This document shows, piece by piece, positions 1 through 8,836 of a stretch of DNA of 64,000 nucleotides. The notes beneath the pieces are model-generated. The model saw only the letters and a list, made by a program, of their open reading frames with translations, made no database searches and was not told the DNA's origin. This stretch comes from Bacteriovoracaceae bacterium (lineage in GTDB: Bacteria; Bdellovibrionota; UBA1018), in assembly GCA_947447665.1 (NCBI GenBank), contig CANFJX010000003.1, positions 1-64,000 of the forward strand, written 5' to 3'. Every line of letters begins with the position of its first letter. Positions within the stretch are counted from its first letter, which is position 1. Both the position numbers and the translations under genes were made by a program.

Positions 1-1130
1 ACGAAAGGCTCAATGGCCTTGCCGAGTCCTGCGGCCATGTCCTCGACGTCGGTCTCGTACATTTCGGCGACTTTATCGAGCATTTTATCCATATTTCCGG
101 TTGATTCTCCAACGGAGATCATTTGAGCGGCCATGCGTGGAAAAATTGGAATCTTTGAAATAACCGCGCCTAATGTTTTTCCGCCCTCAATTTCTATCCT
201 GATTTTTGCCATCGCCGCTTCAAGAACAACGTTATCAATGGTTTGCCTACAGATATCGAGCCCATCAAGAAGGTTCACTCCCGAAACAGAAAGAATCTGA
301 AGTGTCCTGGCAAACCTCGCTACGGCTGCCTTTTGAGAGAGAGGTCCGAACACGGGCATGAGGAAAACCAATCGATTCAAGAATTTTTTACCTTCATCTG
401 AAGCGAGGTAGCGCCTGATGAGATAGATCGAAACCGAGCCGATGACTAAAATTGGATAGAGATTTTTGATCACAAAATGCGAGAGGTTAATGAGAATAAG
501 AGTGGGAGCCGGGAGTGACTTACCCGTACCCTTGAGCATGTCCTCAAACTTAGGGATCACAAAAACCACCATCAAGCCTGCCACTCCAAACCCGACCGAC
601 AGGACCATCCCCGGGTAGACCATCGCCCCTTTGACGAGCTTACGAATCCGTTCCGAATCCTCAAGATAACGGCACAATCGCTTGAGCATCTGATCCAGCG
701 CACCGGATGCCTCGCCGGCCCGAACCAGGGACACATAAAGTTTAGGGAAAACTCGAGGGTACGCACCCAAGGACTCCCAGAGATAACTCCCCTTCGATAC
801 CCGGTCACGGATATCTAGAATAATCGTCCTCAGCCTACCCTCGTTTTGCTCCGCAAGTAGCTCCAGGCCTTGGATCAAAGGAATCCCTGAACTCATAAGA
901 ACCTGAAACTGCCGCGTGAAATTTAGAACCTGAGCCAGGCTCACCGTATCCAACTGACTGCGCAGGGCCGCAAAGATGTCGGAGTTCATCGCTCCTACTT
1001 TAGAAATACTGGTCGGCCTGATCCCCTGGCTCCTGAGATTGACCCGAACCTCTCCCTCCGACTGTGCTTCGAAGGTACCATCGAGCCTCTTTCCGCTCCG
1101 ATCGACCCCCTGATAGTTAAACTCAGGCAT
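1..1130 (-). CDS. pilC: Type IV pilus inner-membrane platform protein PilC (partial, C-terminus beyond left edge)
   Basis: The inner-membrane platform couples the PilB and PilT motors to pilus assembly and retraction. Reading the minus strand from ATG at 1130 gives 376 uninterrupted codons beginning MPEFNYQGVDRSGKRLDG, a typical PilC/GspF start. Two T2SSF repeats are visible, about residues 67-190 and 270 to the edge, each with the family pattern of a helical bundle followed by a hydrophobic segment; membrane segments lie near 174-193 and 224-243. The PilC start overlaps the pilT stop by one base (TAATG), so the two are translationally coupled. About 30 residues are missing compared with the usual 400. 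Family assignment is firm. Confidence 0.93.
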   Translation of the reverse strand, partial: MPEFNYQGVDRSGKRLDGTFEAQSEGEVRVNLRSQGIRPTSISKVGAMNSDIFAALRSQLDTVSLAQVLNFTRQFQVLMSSGIPLIQGLELLAEQNEGRLRTIILDIRDRVSKGSYLWESLGAYPRVFPKLYVSLVRAGEASGALDQMLKRLCRYLEDSERIRKLVKGAMVYPGMVLSVGFGVAGLMVVFVIPKFEDMLKGTGKSLPAPTLILINLSHFVIKNLYPILVIGSVSIYLIRRYLASDEGKKFLNRLVFLMPVFGPLSQKAAVARFARTLQILSVSGVNLLDGLDICRQTIDNVVLEAAMAKIRIEIEGGKTLGAVISKIPIFPRMAAQMISVGESTGNMDKMLDKVAEMYETDVEDMAAGLGKAIEPF

Positions 1131-2218
1131 TATTTTTTCACCCCATCAGGCAGGGCGCTCAGCATTTTCACCAGCTCCTCAGGCACAGTACTATGCTCCA
1201 TGGCATCACCCTTAGAGATGACCCCATTTTTCACTAAATTAAAAAGCGATTGATTCATCGTCTGCATCCCCGTCTCTTGTTGACCGACTTGCATGCCCGA
1301 ATAAATTTGGTGCATCTTGTCTTCTCGAATAAGATTACGGATCGCCATGGTAGGGATCAAAATCTCCATCGAAAGGCAGCGCCCCGTCTTCAGGGTCGTC
1401 GCAATGAGCTGTTGAGAGATAATCGCCTGAAGTGTGAAGGATAGGAGCTGGCGCACCTGCACTTGCTCGTGAGGCGAGAACACGTTGATCATGCGGTTGA
1501 TCGATTGCACTGCATTATTCGTATGCAGGGTCCCAAACACCAAGTGACCCGTCTCAGCGAGGGTGAGGGCGGTTTCAATCGTCTCGGAATCTCTCATTTC
1601 CCCAATCAGAATATAGTCCGGATCTTGACGAAGCAGTCGCTTCAGGGCGTTTCCGAAAGCCCTCGTATCTGAGCCGACCTCTCGCTGATTCACGACGCAA
1701 TTTTTGTGAGTGTGAATGAATTCGACTGGATCTTCCACCGTCACGATGTGGCCGTGCTCCTCTCGATTGATCAAATCCAGCATCGCGGCCAGGGTGGTGG
1801 ACTTACCACTTCCGGTCGGACCGGTGACGAGCACCAGGCCGCTCGGTAAGCGCACGACTTCTTTTAGAACCGGAGGGAGCATCAGTTGATCAAAATCAGG
1901 AATTTTGAAGGGAATCCTTCTAAACACCCCCGCGACAAAGCCCTTTTGATAAAACAAGTTCCCTCTGAATCGGGCCAAATCCTTGATCCCGAATGAGAAA
2001 TCGAGCTCAAGATCCTCTTCAAATTCTTTTCTTTGGGCCTCAGTAGCCACAGAATAGCAAAGCTCTTGAGTGTCCTGAGGGGTCAGGGGATCCAGGCGTA
2101 CCTTGGCCATTCTTCCCTGAATACGAAACTCAGGGGGCACCCCGACCGTAATATGAAGGTCAGAGGCGTCCTGCTCGACCATGGTTTTTAAGAGTGCAGA
2201 TAGGGTTACCTTAGCCAT
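1130..2218 (-). CDS. pilT: Type IV pilus retraction ATPase PilT
   Basis: Hexameric cytoplasmic ATPase that depolymerises pili and drives twitching. The 362-residue length is normal. Walker A GPTGSGKS is at 133-140, the Asp-box VEDPVEF at 161-167, Walker B LIGEMRD at 204-210, and the His-box GTLHTNNA at 229-236. The AIRNLIRE motif at 292-299 is specific to retraction ATPases and separates PilT from PilB. It lies 3 bases after pilB and overlaps pilC, giving the order pilB-pilT-pilC. I see no prepilin gene in the window. Confidence 0.96.
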   Translation of the reverse strand: MAKVTLSALLKTMVEQDASDLHITVGVPPEFRIQGRMAKVRLDPLTPQDTQELCYSVATEAQRKEFEEDLELDFSFGIKDLARFRGNLFYQKGFVAGVFRRIPFKIPDFDQLMLPPVLKEVVRLPSGLVLVTGPTGSGKSTTLAAMLDLINREEHGHIVTVEDPVEFIHTHKNCVVNQREVGSDTRAFGNALKRLLRQDPDYILIGEMRDSETIETALTLAETGHLVFGTLHTNNAVQSINRMINVFSPHEQVQVRQLLSFTLQAIISQQLIATTLKTGRCLSMEILIPTMAIRNLIREDKMHQIYSGMQVGQQETGMQTMNQSLFNLVKNGVISKGDAMEHSTVPEELVKMLSALPDGVKK

Positions 2219-2221
2219 CGA

Positions 2222-3925
2222 TCAGTCCTCCACTGTAGCGCCTAGCGACTCACTCAAGGTCGTTAGCCCTTCTAGAACCTTAGTCAGCCCCGACATGCGA
2301 AGGGTTTTTAACCCCTCCTCCATCGCTTGCTTTTTGAGTTCTGCCGCTGAGGCACCCCTCAGCACCATTTCCTTGAGAGTAGCGGAAAAGTCTAAGACCT
2401 CGTAAATTGCGACGCGTGAACGAAACCCGGTTTGGTTGCACTGAGTGCAGCCCTTTCCGCGAAAGAGCTTTGCCTTTTGGATTTCATCTTTTGAAACTCC
2501 ATACTTGAGGAGCTCATCAGCGGAAGAGCGATCCTCGACCCGACAACTACTACAAATCGTTCGAAGGAGCCGCTGCGCTACGATTGTGTTGACGGAGGCC
2601 ACCACCAAGAAGGGCTCAATCCCCATATTTACTAGGCGGGAAATCGTCGCGATCGAATCATTAGTATGGAGCGTGGATAAAACGAGGTGCCCCGTGAGAG
2701 CGGCATGGATCGCCACTTCGGCGGTTTCGAAATCTCGAATCTCGCCCACTAAAATGACATCCGGGTCTTGCCTCAAAAGTGCGCGCAGAGCATTGGCAAA
2801 AGTGAGGCCCACATCCTTATTGATTTGAATCTGATTGATGCCTTCAAAGTTGTACTCGACTGGATCCTCAACGGTCGATAAATTATCAGACACTTTATTA
2901 AGTTCAGAAAGTGCAGAATATAAGGTTGTCGTCTTTCCGCTCCCGGTCGGACCGGTTACCAAGAGAAGTCCATTAGGGCTCGAAAACCCTTTTTGAAAAA
3001 TTTCTAACTGGGACTTCTCAAAGCCTAGCTTGCCGAAATCGAGCTGAATCGCTCCCTTGCTCAATACTCGGGCGACGACTTTTTCTCCAAACAACGTCGG
3101 AACTGAGTTGACGCGAAAATCAACTTCCTTGCCCTCGAACTTGAGCTTAATTCGACCATCTTGCGGCACCCGGGACTCAGCAATATCCATTCGAGCCATA
3201 ATTTTAAGACGAGCCACGACAGCTCGCTTCATTTCAGAGGGCACTTGAGCGATTTCATATAAAACGCCGTCCACTCGGACTCGGACTCTCATTTTTTTCT
3301 CATAGGGCTCAACATGTAAGTCGCTCCCCCGTTTGCGAATCGTCTCAGATAAAATTCCGTTCACGAATTGGATCACCGGAGCGTCCTGTTCGCCCGCTCC
3401 ACCAAAATCGATCTCATGAACCTGAACCGACTCAAGCGAAGAGGCGGAGGCTTCTTCTTTGTTCCCCTTTTTGAAGGACTCGATCGCACTTCCGACGGAC
3501 GAGCCACCACCAAAATATTTATACACGGCGGAGTCAAATGCTGAATAAGTCGTCAGCACCGCCTCAACGTTGAGCTTGAGAGCAAACTTAAGTTCCTCAA
3601 GAGAAGTCAGTTGGGTGGGGTCGCAAATGGCCACCACCAGAGTGCCTCGATTGAGTTGAATTGGAATCGAGTGAGTTTTTCTCACTAATTCTATGGACAT
3701 CTTTTGAATGACTTCGGGTTTGATTTCGAATTTTTCTAAATTGATGCTCGGCAAACTAAATTTTTGGCCTAAGTAGTAAACTAGCTTACTCTCGGATACG
3801 TATTTGTGCTCGATGAGATATCGAATAGGCTCCTTACCCTGCTGTGCAGCATCGGCGGATTCCTTAAGATGAGCGGCAGAAATTATTTTTTCTTTTGCCA
3901 GAAGTTCGACCAATGCGCGAGACAT
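2222..3925 (-). CDS. pilB: Type IV pilus assembly ATPase PilB
   Basis: Extension ATPase of the type IV pilus (GspE family), 567 residues. An N-terminal MshEN-type domain spans about 1-150. It is followed by a charged Ser/Glu linker and the ATPase core with Walker A GPTGSGKTT near residue 323, VEDPVEY, VGEIRD and STLHTND. A four-cysteine zinc element (CSSC ... CTQC) interrupts the C-terminal part, as in PilB and GspE but not PilT. First gene of the pilBTC set; the start has a weak AAGG Shine-Dalgarno 1-2 bases upstream of ATG. In Bdellovibrio type IV pili are needed for prey entry, so a similar role is plausible here. Confidence 0.95.
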   Translation of the reverse strand: MSRALVELLAKEKIISAAHLKESADAAQQGKEPIRYLIEHKYVSESKLVYYLGQKFSLPSINLEKFEIKPEVIQKMSIELVRKTHSIPIQLNRGTLVVAICDPTQLTSLEELKFALKLNVEAVLTTYSAFDSAVYKYFGGGSSVGSAIESFKKGNKEEASASSLESVQVHEIDFGGAGEQDAPVIQFVNGILSETIRKRGSDLHVEPYEKKMRVRVRVDGVLYEIAQVPSEMKRAVVARLKIMARMDIAESRVPQDGRIKLKFEGKEVDFRVNSVPTLFGEKVVARVLSKGAIQLDFGKLGFEKSQLEIFQKGFSSPNGLLLVTGPTGSGKTTTLYSALSELNKVSDNLSTVEDPVEYNFEGINQIQINKDVGLTFANALRALLRQDPDVILVGEIRDFETAEVAIHAALTGHLVLSTLHTNDSIATISRLVNMGIEPFLVVASVNTIVAQRLLRTICSSCRVEDRSSADELLKYGVSKDEIQKAKLFRGKGCTQCNQTGFRSRVAIYEVLDFSATLKEMVLRGASAAELKKQAMEEGLKTLRMSGLTKVLEGLTTLSESLGATVED

Positions 3926-4066
3926 ACCTTCTATGGTGCGGCTCTTCGAACTCTTTGTAAACTGTGGAAATCTTGACAGCGTAGCGGTTTCAATTGAGGG
4001 AAAAATTCGATATAGAGAGTTAGCTAAACCGTTTTGTCCTCACACAGAATATTCAAGGAGACTGAT

Positions 4067-6295
4067 ATGAATCATGAATTAGGCGCCTCTGCTCGCTTCC
4101 ACGCGATTCGAGATCTCATGACACGAAGCCCCAGAGAGTTCGACCCTCCCCGGGACGAACAAGGAAGGAGGCTTCGCGTCTCAGAATTTTTCGGTGTCAA
4201 CACGTTTGACTTGCCCAAGATGAAGGAAAAACTCCCCAAGGAAGTTTATCTCAAGCTCACCTCCACTATCGAGGCGGGTAAACCCCTGGATCGTGATATC
4301 GCCAATGCGGTTGCGCATGCGATCAAGGAATGGGCACTGACGCACGAGGCAACTCATTTCTGCCATTGGTTTCAGCCGCAGACGGGGCTGACGGCAGAAA
4401 AGCATGACGCTTTCATCAGTTTCGATGATCATCAACGGACTTTGGAGAAATTCTCGGGCTCCCAACTCATTCAAAGTGAACCGGATGCTTCGAGTTTTCC
4501 CTCAGGCGGGATGAGAACCACTTTTGAAGCGCGAGGCTACACAGCCTGGGATCCAACAAGTCCGGTCTTTATCATGGAGCACGCGAATGGCAAGACGCTT
4601 TGTATTCCATCCGTTTTTATCAGCTATCACGGTGACAGCCTAGACGAGAAGACCGGTCTACTTAGGAGTATTGAGGTCCTATCCAGAAAGGCTACAGAGC
4701 TCCTTCAGATGCTGGGGTATTCGGAGACTAAGAAAGTCGTTCCTACTCTCGGTGCAGAGCAGGAATATTTTTTGATCGATCGAGATTTTTACGCGCTACG
4801 CCCGGATCTCATGATGGCTGGTCGAACCCTTCTAGGGGGATCTCCTCCGAAGGGGCAGCAGTTAGAGGATCATTACTTCGGAAGTATTCCTTCTAGAATA
4901 CAAGCTTTCATGAGCGAAATGGAGTATGAGCTCTATAAGTTAGGTGTCCCCATCAAAACTCGGCACAATGAGGTTGCACCCAATCAGTTTGAGTGCGCTC
5001 CGATTTTTGAAGAAGCGAATATCGCAACGGATCACAACCAGCTCACGATGGAAATCTTGAGAAAAGTAGCCACCCGGCATCATTTAGCCGTCCTACTTCA
5101 TGAAAAACCGTTCGCCGGAATCAACGGAAGCGGTAAGCATAATAACTGGTCCCTGATGGCGACTGCGGGAAGCCCTGATCTGGAGGGAGAGAACCTGCTC
5201 GAGCCGGGTGAGACTCCAAAACAAAATCTGCGATTCCTTCTGGTTTTGGCCGGCATCCTCAAGGGAGTCCACCGACACGCAGGACTCCTGAGGGCCAGCA
5301 TCGCCTCATCGGGAAATGATCATCGCCTCGGAGCAAACGAAGCGCCACCTGCGATTATTTCAGTTTTCATGGGTGAGATGCTCAACCAAATTTTGAACGA
5401 AGTAGAAAAAGGCAAGGAAGCAGGGCTAAGCACTGAGGCCGTGATGATTCAACTCGGCGTGAGCAAGCTGCCCACGGTGATGAAGGACAACACGGATCGG
5501 AATCGAACTTCGCCGTTTGCCTTCACAGGGAATAAATTTGAATTCAGAGCCGTAGGGTCGTCGGCCTCAACGGCATTCCCAGTAACGGTACTCAACGCAG
5601 TCGTGGCTGACGGCTTCTCAGACATGATCGAAGGGATCAAAAAGAAAGGGAAAACAAGCCAGACCATCGACGCTGCGGTTCTCGAAGTCATCCGAGAGGC
5701 CCTGATCGAATCCAAATCAATTCGATTTGAGGGTAATAATTACGCGGATGAGTGGGTACATGAAGCCGAGAAGCGCCTACTTCCGCATCTCAGAAAAACC
5801 CCCGAGGCGCTGGCTCAGATGGCGACCGCCGAATCAAAGGCGCTGTTTTCTCGCCTAGAGATCTTCTCTGAAGCGGAGGTTCAATCCCGGTTCCACGTCC
5901 GTCTCGAACGCTACATTAAAAACCTCTGGATCGAGGCAGACACTCTCAAAGCCATGGTCGATACCCAGATTTTGCCGAGCGTCTACTCTTATCACGGGCA
6001 CCTGGCTCAGGGCGCGGCCGCCAGCCGGGAGTTAGGAACTAAAGCGCCTCAGACGGAGACTTTAGTTCGCTTGAGCCTCCTCACCGAAACTCTCCAGGGC
6101 AAAAGGACTCAACTCGATGACGCCCTCCGAGCGGCGGAGAAAGCGAGCACAGATGAGCAGCGAGCCCAGGTTCTTGCTGAGCAAGTTGCTCCCTCAATGA
6201 TGGAAGTTCGTCAAGTCTGCGATGAACTAGAGTCCATCGTGGGCGACAGCTACTGGCCGCTACCTAAGTATCGTGAAATGCTGTTCTTGCTCTAG
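4067..6295 (+). CDS. glnN: Glutamine synthetase type III (GlnN)
   Basis: Cytoplasmic ATP-dependent synthesis of glutamine from glutamate and ammonia. The 742-residue size fits the GSIII class (about 700-730), not the 450-residue GSI class. Visible signatures are GAEQEYFLID near residue 230 (metal and glutamate binding) and NGSGKHNNWS near 352 (ATP/glutamate site). The long C-terminal helical extension of GSIII follows. I start at ATG 4067 because AAGGAG at 4055-4060 is 6 bases upstream; an upstream in-frame TTG at 4034 lacks such a site. No GlnB or ammonium transporter gene is adjacent. The stop overlaps the stop of the convergent small gene at 6292. Confidence 0.96.
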   Translation: MNHELGASARFHAIRDLMTRSPREFDPPRDEQGRRLRVSEFFGVNTFDLPKMKEKLPKEVYLKLTSTIEAGKPLDRDIANAVAHAIKEWALTHEATHFCHWFQPQTGLTAEKHDAFISFDDHQRTLEKFSGSQLIQSEPDASSFPSGGMRTTFEARGYTAWDPTSPVFIMEHANGKTLCIPSVFISYHGDSLDEKTGLLRSIEVLSRKATELLQMLGYSETKKVVPTLGAEQEYFLIDRDFYALRPDLMMAGRTLLGGSPPKGQQLEDHYFGSIPSRIQAFMSEMEYELYKLGVPIKTRHNEVAPNQFECAPIFEEANIATDHNQLTMEILRKVATRHHLAVLLHEKPFAGINGSGKHNNWSLMATAGSPDLEGENLLEPGETPKQNLRFLLVLAGILKGVHRHAGLLRASIASSGNDHRLGANEAPPAIISVFMGEMLNQILNEVEKGKEAGLSTEAVMIQLGVSKLPTVMKDNTDRNRTSPFAFTGNKFEFRAVGSSASTAFPVTVLNAVVADGFSDMIEGIKKKGKTSQTIDAAVLEVIREALIESKSIRFEGNNYADEWVHEAEKRLLPHLRKTPEALAQMATAESKALFSRLEIFSEAEVQSRFHVRLERYIKNLWIEADTLKAMVDTQILPSVYSYHGHLAQGAAASRELGTKAPQTETLVRLSLLTETLQGKRTQLDDALRAAEKASTDEQRAQVLAEQVAPSMMEVRQVCDELESIVGDSYWPLPKYREMLFLL

Positions 6296-6501
6296 CTCTT
6301 TTCCAAGAACCCCTTGATCCGCAGAACAGCTCTCAGTGCAAAGAGCATGGACTGAGCAGGGACTTGGATGAAAGCTACCTCCGACCACCGGGAGAATCTC
6401 TCTTTCGAGGGCGACTCGACTCTAACTTTGGAGCGAGTCGCCTTCGATTCTGTTTTTATTTTTCTTTTTTCAAACGGATTACGTCCCATCACTTTAGGCA
6501 T
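6292..6501 (-). CDS. Small basic protein coupled to orphan ParA
   Basis: A 69-residue Lys/Arg-rich protein (start MPKVMGRNPFEKRK) that I cannot assign to a family. It is supported as a gene because a GAAGGAGG Shine-Dalgarno inside the end of parA sits 5-6 bases before its ATG, and it overlaps parA by 8 bases. The first 35 residues are strongly basic; the last 30 are more hydrophobic (SEVAFIQVP ... LFALRAVLRIKGFL) and could form a strand plus a helix. The position after parA suggests a partner or adaptor of that ATPase. Its stop overlaps the glnN stop tail-to-tail in CTAG. Confidence 0.6.
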   Translation of the reverse strand: MPKVMGRNPFEKRKIKTESKATRSKVRVESPSKERFSRWSEVAFIQVPAQSMLFALRAVLRIKGFLEKS

Positions 6502-7357
6502 GAGCCCCTCCTTCACAACGGGTCAAAACTTCCTCAGCCGCCAAAAGATAATCTTGGGCTCCTCGGGAGGAACGATCATATTCCAAGACCGATTGAGCAT
6601 GCCCTGAACTTTCTGCAATAGCAGCGTTATCGTGGATCACGGCGTCAAAAAGTTTTTCACCCAACTCCCGTTTGAGTGCCTCGATGACTTCCTGCGTGAG
6701 CTTTCTCCTCATCGAAAATTGGGTGGGTAAAATCCCTAAGATCGAAATCCGGGAGTTCCATCGCACTCGGACATCCTCAATCGCTTCTCGAATCTTGACG
6801 ATTCCTTCGAGACTAAAAAACTCCGTCTGGACCGGAATCAAAACGTAGTGGCTTGCACAAAGCGAATTCATGGTCAACAAATTGAGGCTCGGAGGAGTAT
6901 CAATGATGATGAAATCGTAATCATGACGAATGGTACTAAAAAATCGCGATAAAATTACCTCGCGGTCCGCGTGAGTAAACAGATAATACTCGACACCCGA
7001 AAGGGCTTTGTCTGAGGCAATCAAATCGACCCCCGATTGGGTCGGAGTAATGTAAAGATGCCGGGTCCGGGCGTCGATCGGCCGTTTGGATAAGTAAACT
7101 TCGTCGAGCGTGTGGAGGGACTCATAAGGCGGCTCACCTGGCGTCACACCCAAATAACTAGTGAGGTTGGACTGGGGATCTCCGTCTACTAGAAGGACTT
7201 TCTTGCCTTTTTTAACCAGGGCCACTCCCAGATTCATCACGGTAGTGGTCTTTCCTACCCCCCCTTTTTGATTCGCGACGGTGATGATGGTCGCCTCCCG
7301 CGCAATCGGCTGATGAGACTGCCCTGTTTTTTTACTTTCTCTTCCCCTGAGAACCAT
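6494..7357 (-). CDS. ParA/MinD-family partitioning ATPase (orphan, no ParB)
   Basis: Deviant Walker A ATPase of 287 residues that probably forms dynamic patterns on DNA or membrane. NQKGGVGKTT at 29-38 contains both signature lysines. The DGDPQSN switch region and IIIDTPPSLNLLTMNSL follow, all typical of ParA rather than MinD; there is no C-terminal amphipathic MinD tail. The first 22 residues are a basic extension. GAGGGG precedes the ATG. No parB and no parS-like palindrome is visible, and the downstream partner is an unrelated small basic protein. It may position a cellular structure instead of the chromosome. Confidence 0.88.
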   Translation of the reverse strand: MVLRGRESKKTGQSHQPIAREATIITVANQKGGVGKTTTVMNLGVALVKKGKKVLLVDGDPQSNLTSYLGVTPGEPPYESLHTLDEVYLSKRPIDARTRHLYITPTQSGVDLIASDKALSGVEYYLFTHADREVILSRFFSTIRHDYDFIIIDTPPSLNLLTMNSLCASHYVLIPVQTEFFSLEGIVKIREAIEDVRVRWNSRISILGILPTQFSMRRKLTQEVIEALKRELGEKLFDAVIHDNAAIAESSGHAQSVLEYDRSSRGAQDYLLAAEEVLTRCEGGAHA

Positions 7358-7504
7358 CGATGACCCCTCGCTTTCGACTCAAACCTTTAAACTTATGCTG
7401 TCTCTAGATTGCTCTTTTTGTCCTAGAAAATCAACGATCTGGTCGAATCCACCTCAATCGCGCGTCCTAACCTAGGATCTGGACTTGACGAACCGAGGGC
7501 CAGT

Positions 7505-7882
7505 GTGGCTTATGATGACATCATGAGTTTTAACGCAGTCGTCAATACCTGGTACCAGAGCAAGGTCACTGAACGTAATTTCGTGGGGCAACTCCTCCGC
7601 AAACTTCGCCGTTTCTATTTAGGAACGTTCAAACCAGAAACGATTCAAAAGTCCATTGCGGAAACTCGTCAAGGCGACTGTCACCGATGTGGACTCTGCT
7701 GCGAGTTGATTTACAAATGCCCATTTCTCGGAAAAGATCACCAAAATCTACCTTACTGCCGCGTCTACGGGGACCTGAGACCTGCCAATTGCAAAAACTA
7801 CCCGTTTGACGTGACCGACTCAGAAATCGATCAATGTGGGTACAGCTTCAAGGATCAGAGTCTGAATCAATCGACCCTTTAG
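7505..7882 (+). CDS. YkgJ/UPF0153-type cysteine-cluster protein
   Basis: A 125-residue cytoplasmic protein with the CxxCxxCC cluster (CHRCGLCC near 59-66) followed by spaced cysteines in CPF, CRVY and ANCKNYPF, the pattern of the YkgJ putative zinc- or iron-chelating family. Biochemical role unknown. The start is ambiguous. GTG at 7505 has GAGGG 5 bases upstream. ATG at 7523 has no Shine-Dalgarno but lies 6 bases after a TATGAT box, so it could be a leaderless start. ribF follows 6 bases after the stop, indicating one transcript. Confidence 0.75.
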   Translation: MAYDDIMSFNAVVNTWYQSKVTERNFVGQLLRKLRRFYLGTFKPETIQKSIAETRQGDCHRCGLCCELIYKCPFLGKDHQNLPYCRVYGDLRPANCKNYPFDVTDSEIDQCGYSFKDQSLNQSTL

Positions 7883-7888
7883 CCTCTT

Positions 7889-8836
7889 ATGATCATTGTT
7901 CGGGGCGTCAAACAGCTGAATCAATGCTCGAACCACCCAGTCATTACCATTGGTAATTTTGATGGTGTCCATCTCGGGCATCAAAAAATCATCTCCCTCG
8001 CGATCGAGCAGGCCAAATTACGAGGGGGCAAAAGCATTGCCCTCACATTTAAGCCACACCCGCAGGCTGCTCTCAATCCCCAGCGAGAAATTCAGCTACT
8101 CACGACTTATCCGGAGAAAATTGAGATTTTCGAGAATCTAGGGGTCGATATCACCATTGAGGAGCCCTTCAGCCGAGAGTTCTCTACTATCGAGCCGGAG
8201 GAGTTTTTCAATGAAGTCCTGCTCAAACGCCTGGGGGCAGAGTGTATTGTGGTGGGCTATGACTTTGGTTTTGGCAAAAACCGAGGGGGTCACCTCGATG
8301 TTTTAAAGGAGCTCTGCAAAGTGGCTCAAGTGGAGCTCATCGTTGTGCCACCGATGCGACTCGAAAGCGAGATTGTTTCCAGTTCACGAATTCGAACCTA
8401 TTTACTGGGTGGGCTAGTTCCCGAGGCTAACCGTCTGTTGGGCCGTCGATTTTGTTATCAGGGCATTGTCTCTCACGGTGAGGGTCGAGGTCACCAGCTT
8501 GGCTTTCCCACGGCGAATCTCAGGCCCGAAAGTAAACTGACCCTGCCGTTCGGGGTTTACGCGACTGCTTCAACCTTCAAGGAGAAGACCTACCCCAGTA
8601 TTACCAATATTGGAGTTCGCCCCACTTTCCAAGAAGGTACATCAACGACTGCCACCGAACCCCTCATAGAAACGCACCTCCTGGATCAGGCTTTAGATCT
8701 CTATGGGCACCGCCTAGAGGTGAGTTTTATCCAACGACTGAGAGCCGAGCAAAAATTTTCAAGTATAGATGCCCTGAAAAAGCAAATCCAAGCCGATATC
8801 GAGGCGGCGAGGATCATTCACCTCGAGTCGAATTAA
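7889..8836 (+). CDS. ribF: Bifunctional riboflavin kinase / FAD synthetase RibF
   Basis: Converts riboflavin to FMN and then FAD. Both halves are present in 315 residues: the N-terminal FAD synthetase nucleotidyltransferase with TIGNFDGVHLGHQKI and the SSSRIRTYL motif, and the C-terminal riboflavin kinase with GRGHQLGFPTANL and a GVYA segment. Length is normal. No FMN riboswitch precedes it; the 6-base gap leaves no room. Its stop abuts the stop of the convergent batD gene at 8837. Confidence 0.95.
   Translation: MIIVRGVKQLNQCSNHPVITIGNFDGVHLGHQKIISLAIEQAKLRGGKSIALTFKPHPQAALNPQREIQLLTTYPEKIEIFENLGVDITIEEPFSREFSTIEPEEFFNEVLLKRLGAECIVVGYDFGFGKNRGGHLDVLKELCKVAQVELIVVPPMRLESEIVSSSRIRTYLLGGLVPEANRLLGRRFCYQGIVSHGEGRGHQLGFPTANLRPESKLTLPFGVYATASTFKEKTYPSITNIGVRPTFQEGTSTTATEPLIETHLLDQALDLYGHRLEVSFIQRLRAEQKFSSIDALKKQIQADIEAARIIHLESN

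Noticed and set aside
3973..4016. TTGACA upstream of glnN
   Set aside because: No acceptable -10 at 16-18 bases; the TATAGA box is 32 bases away.
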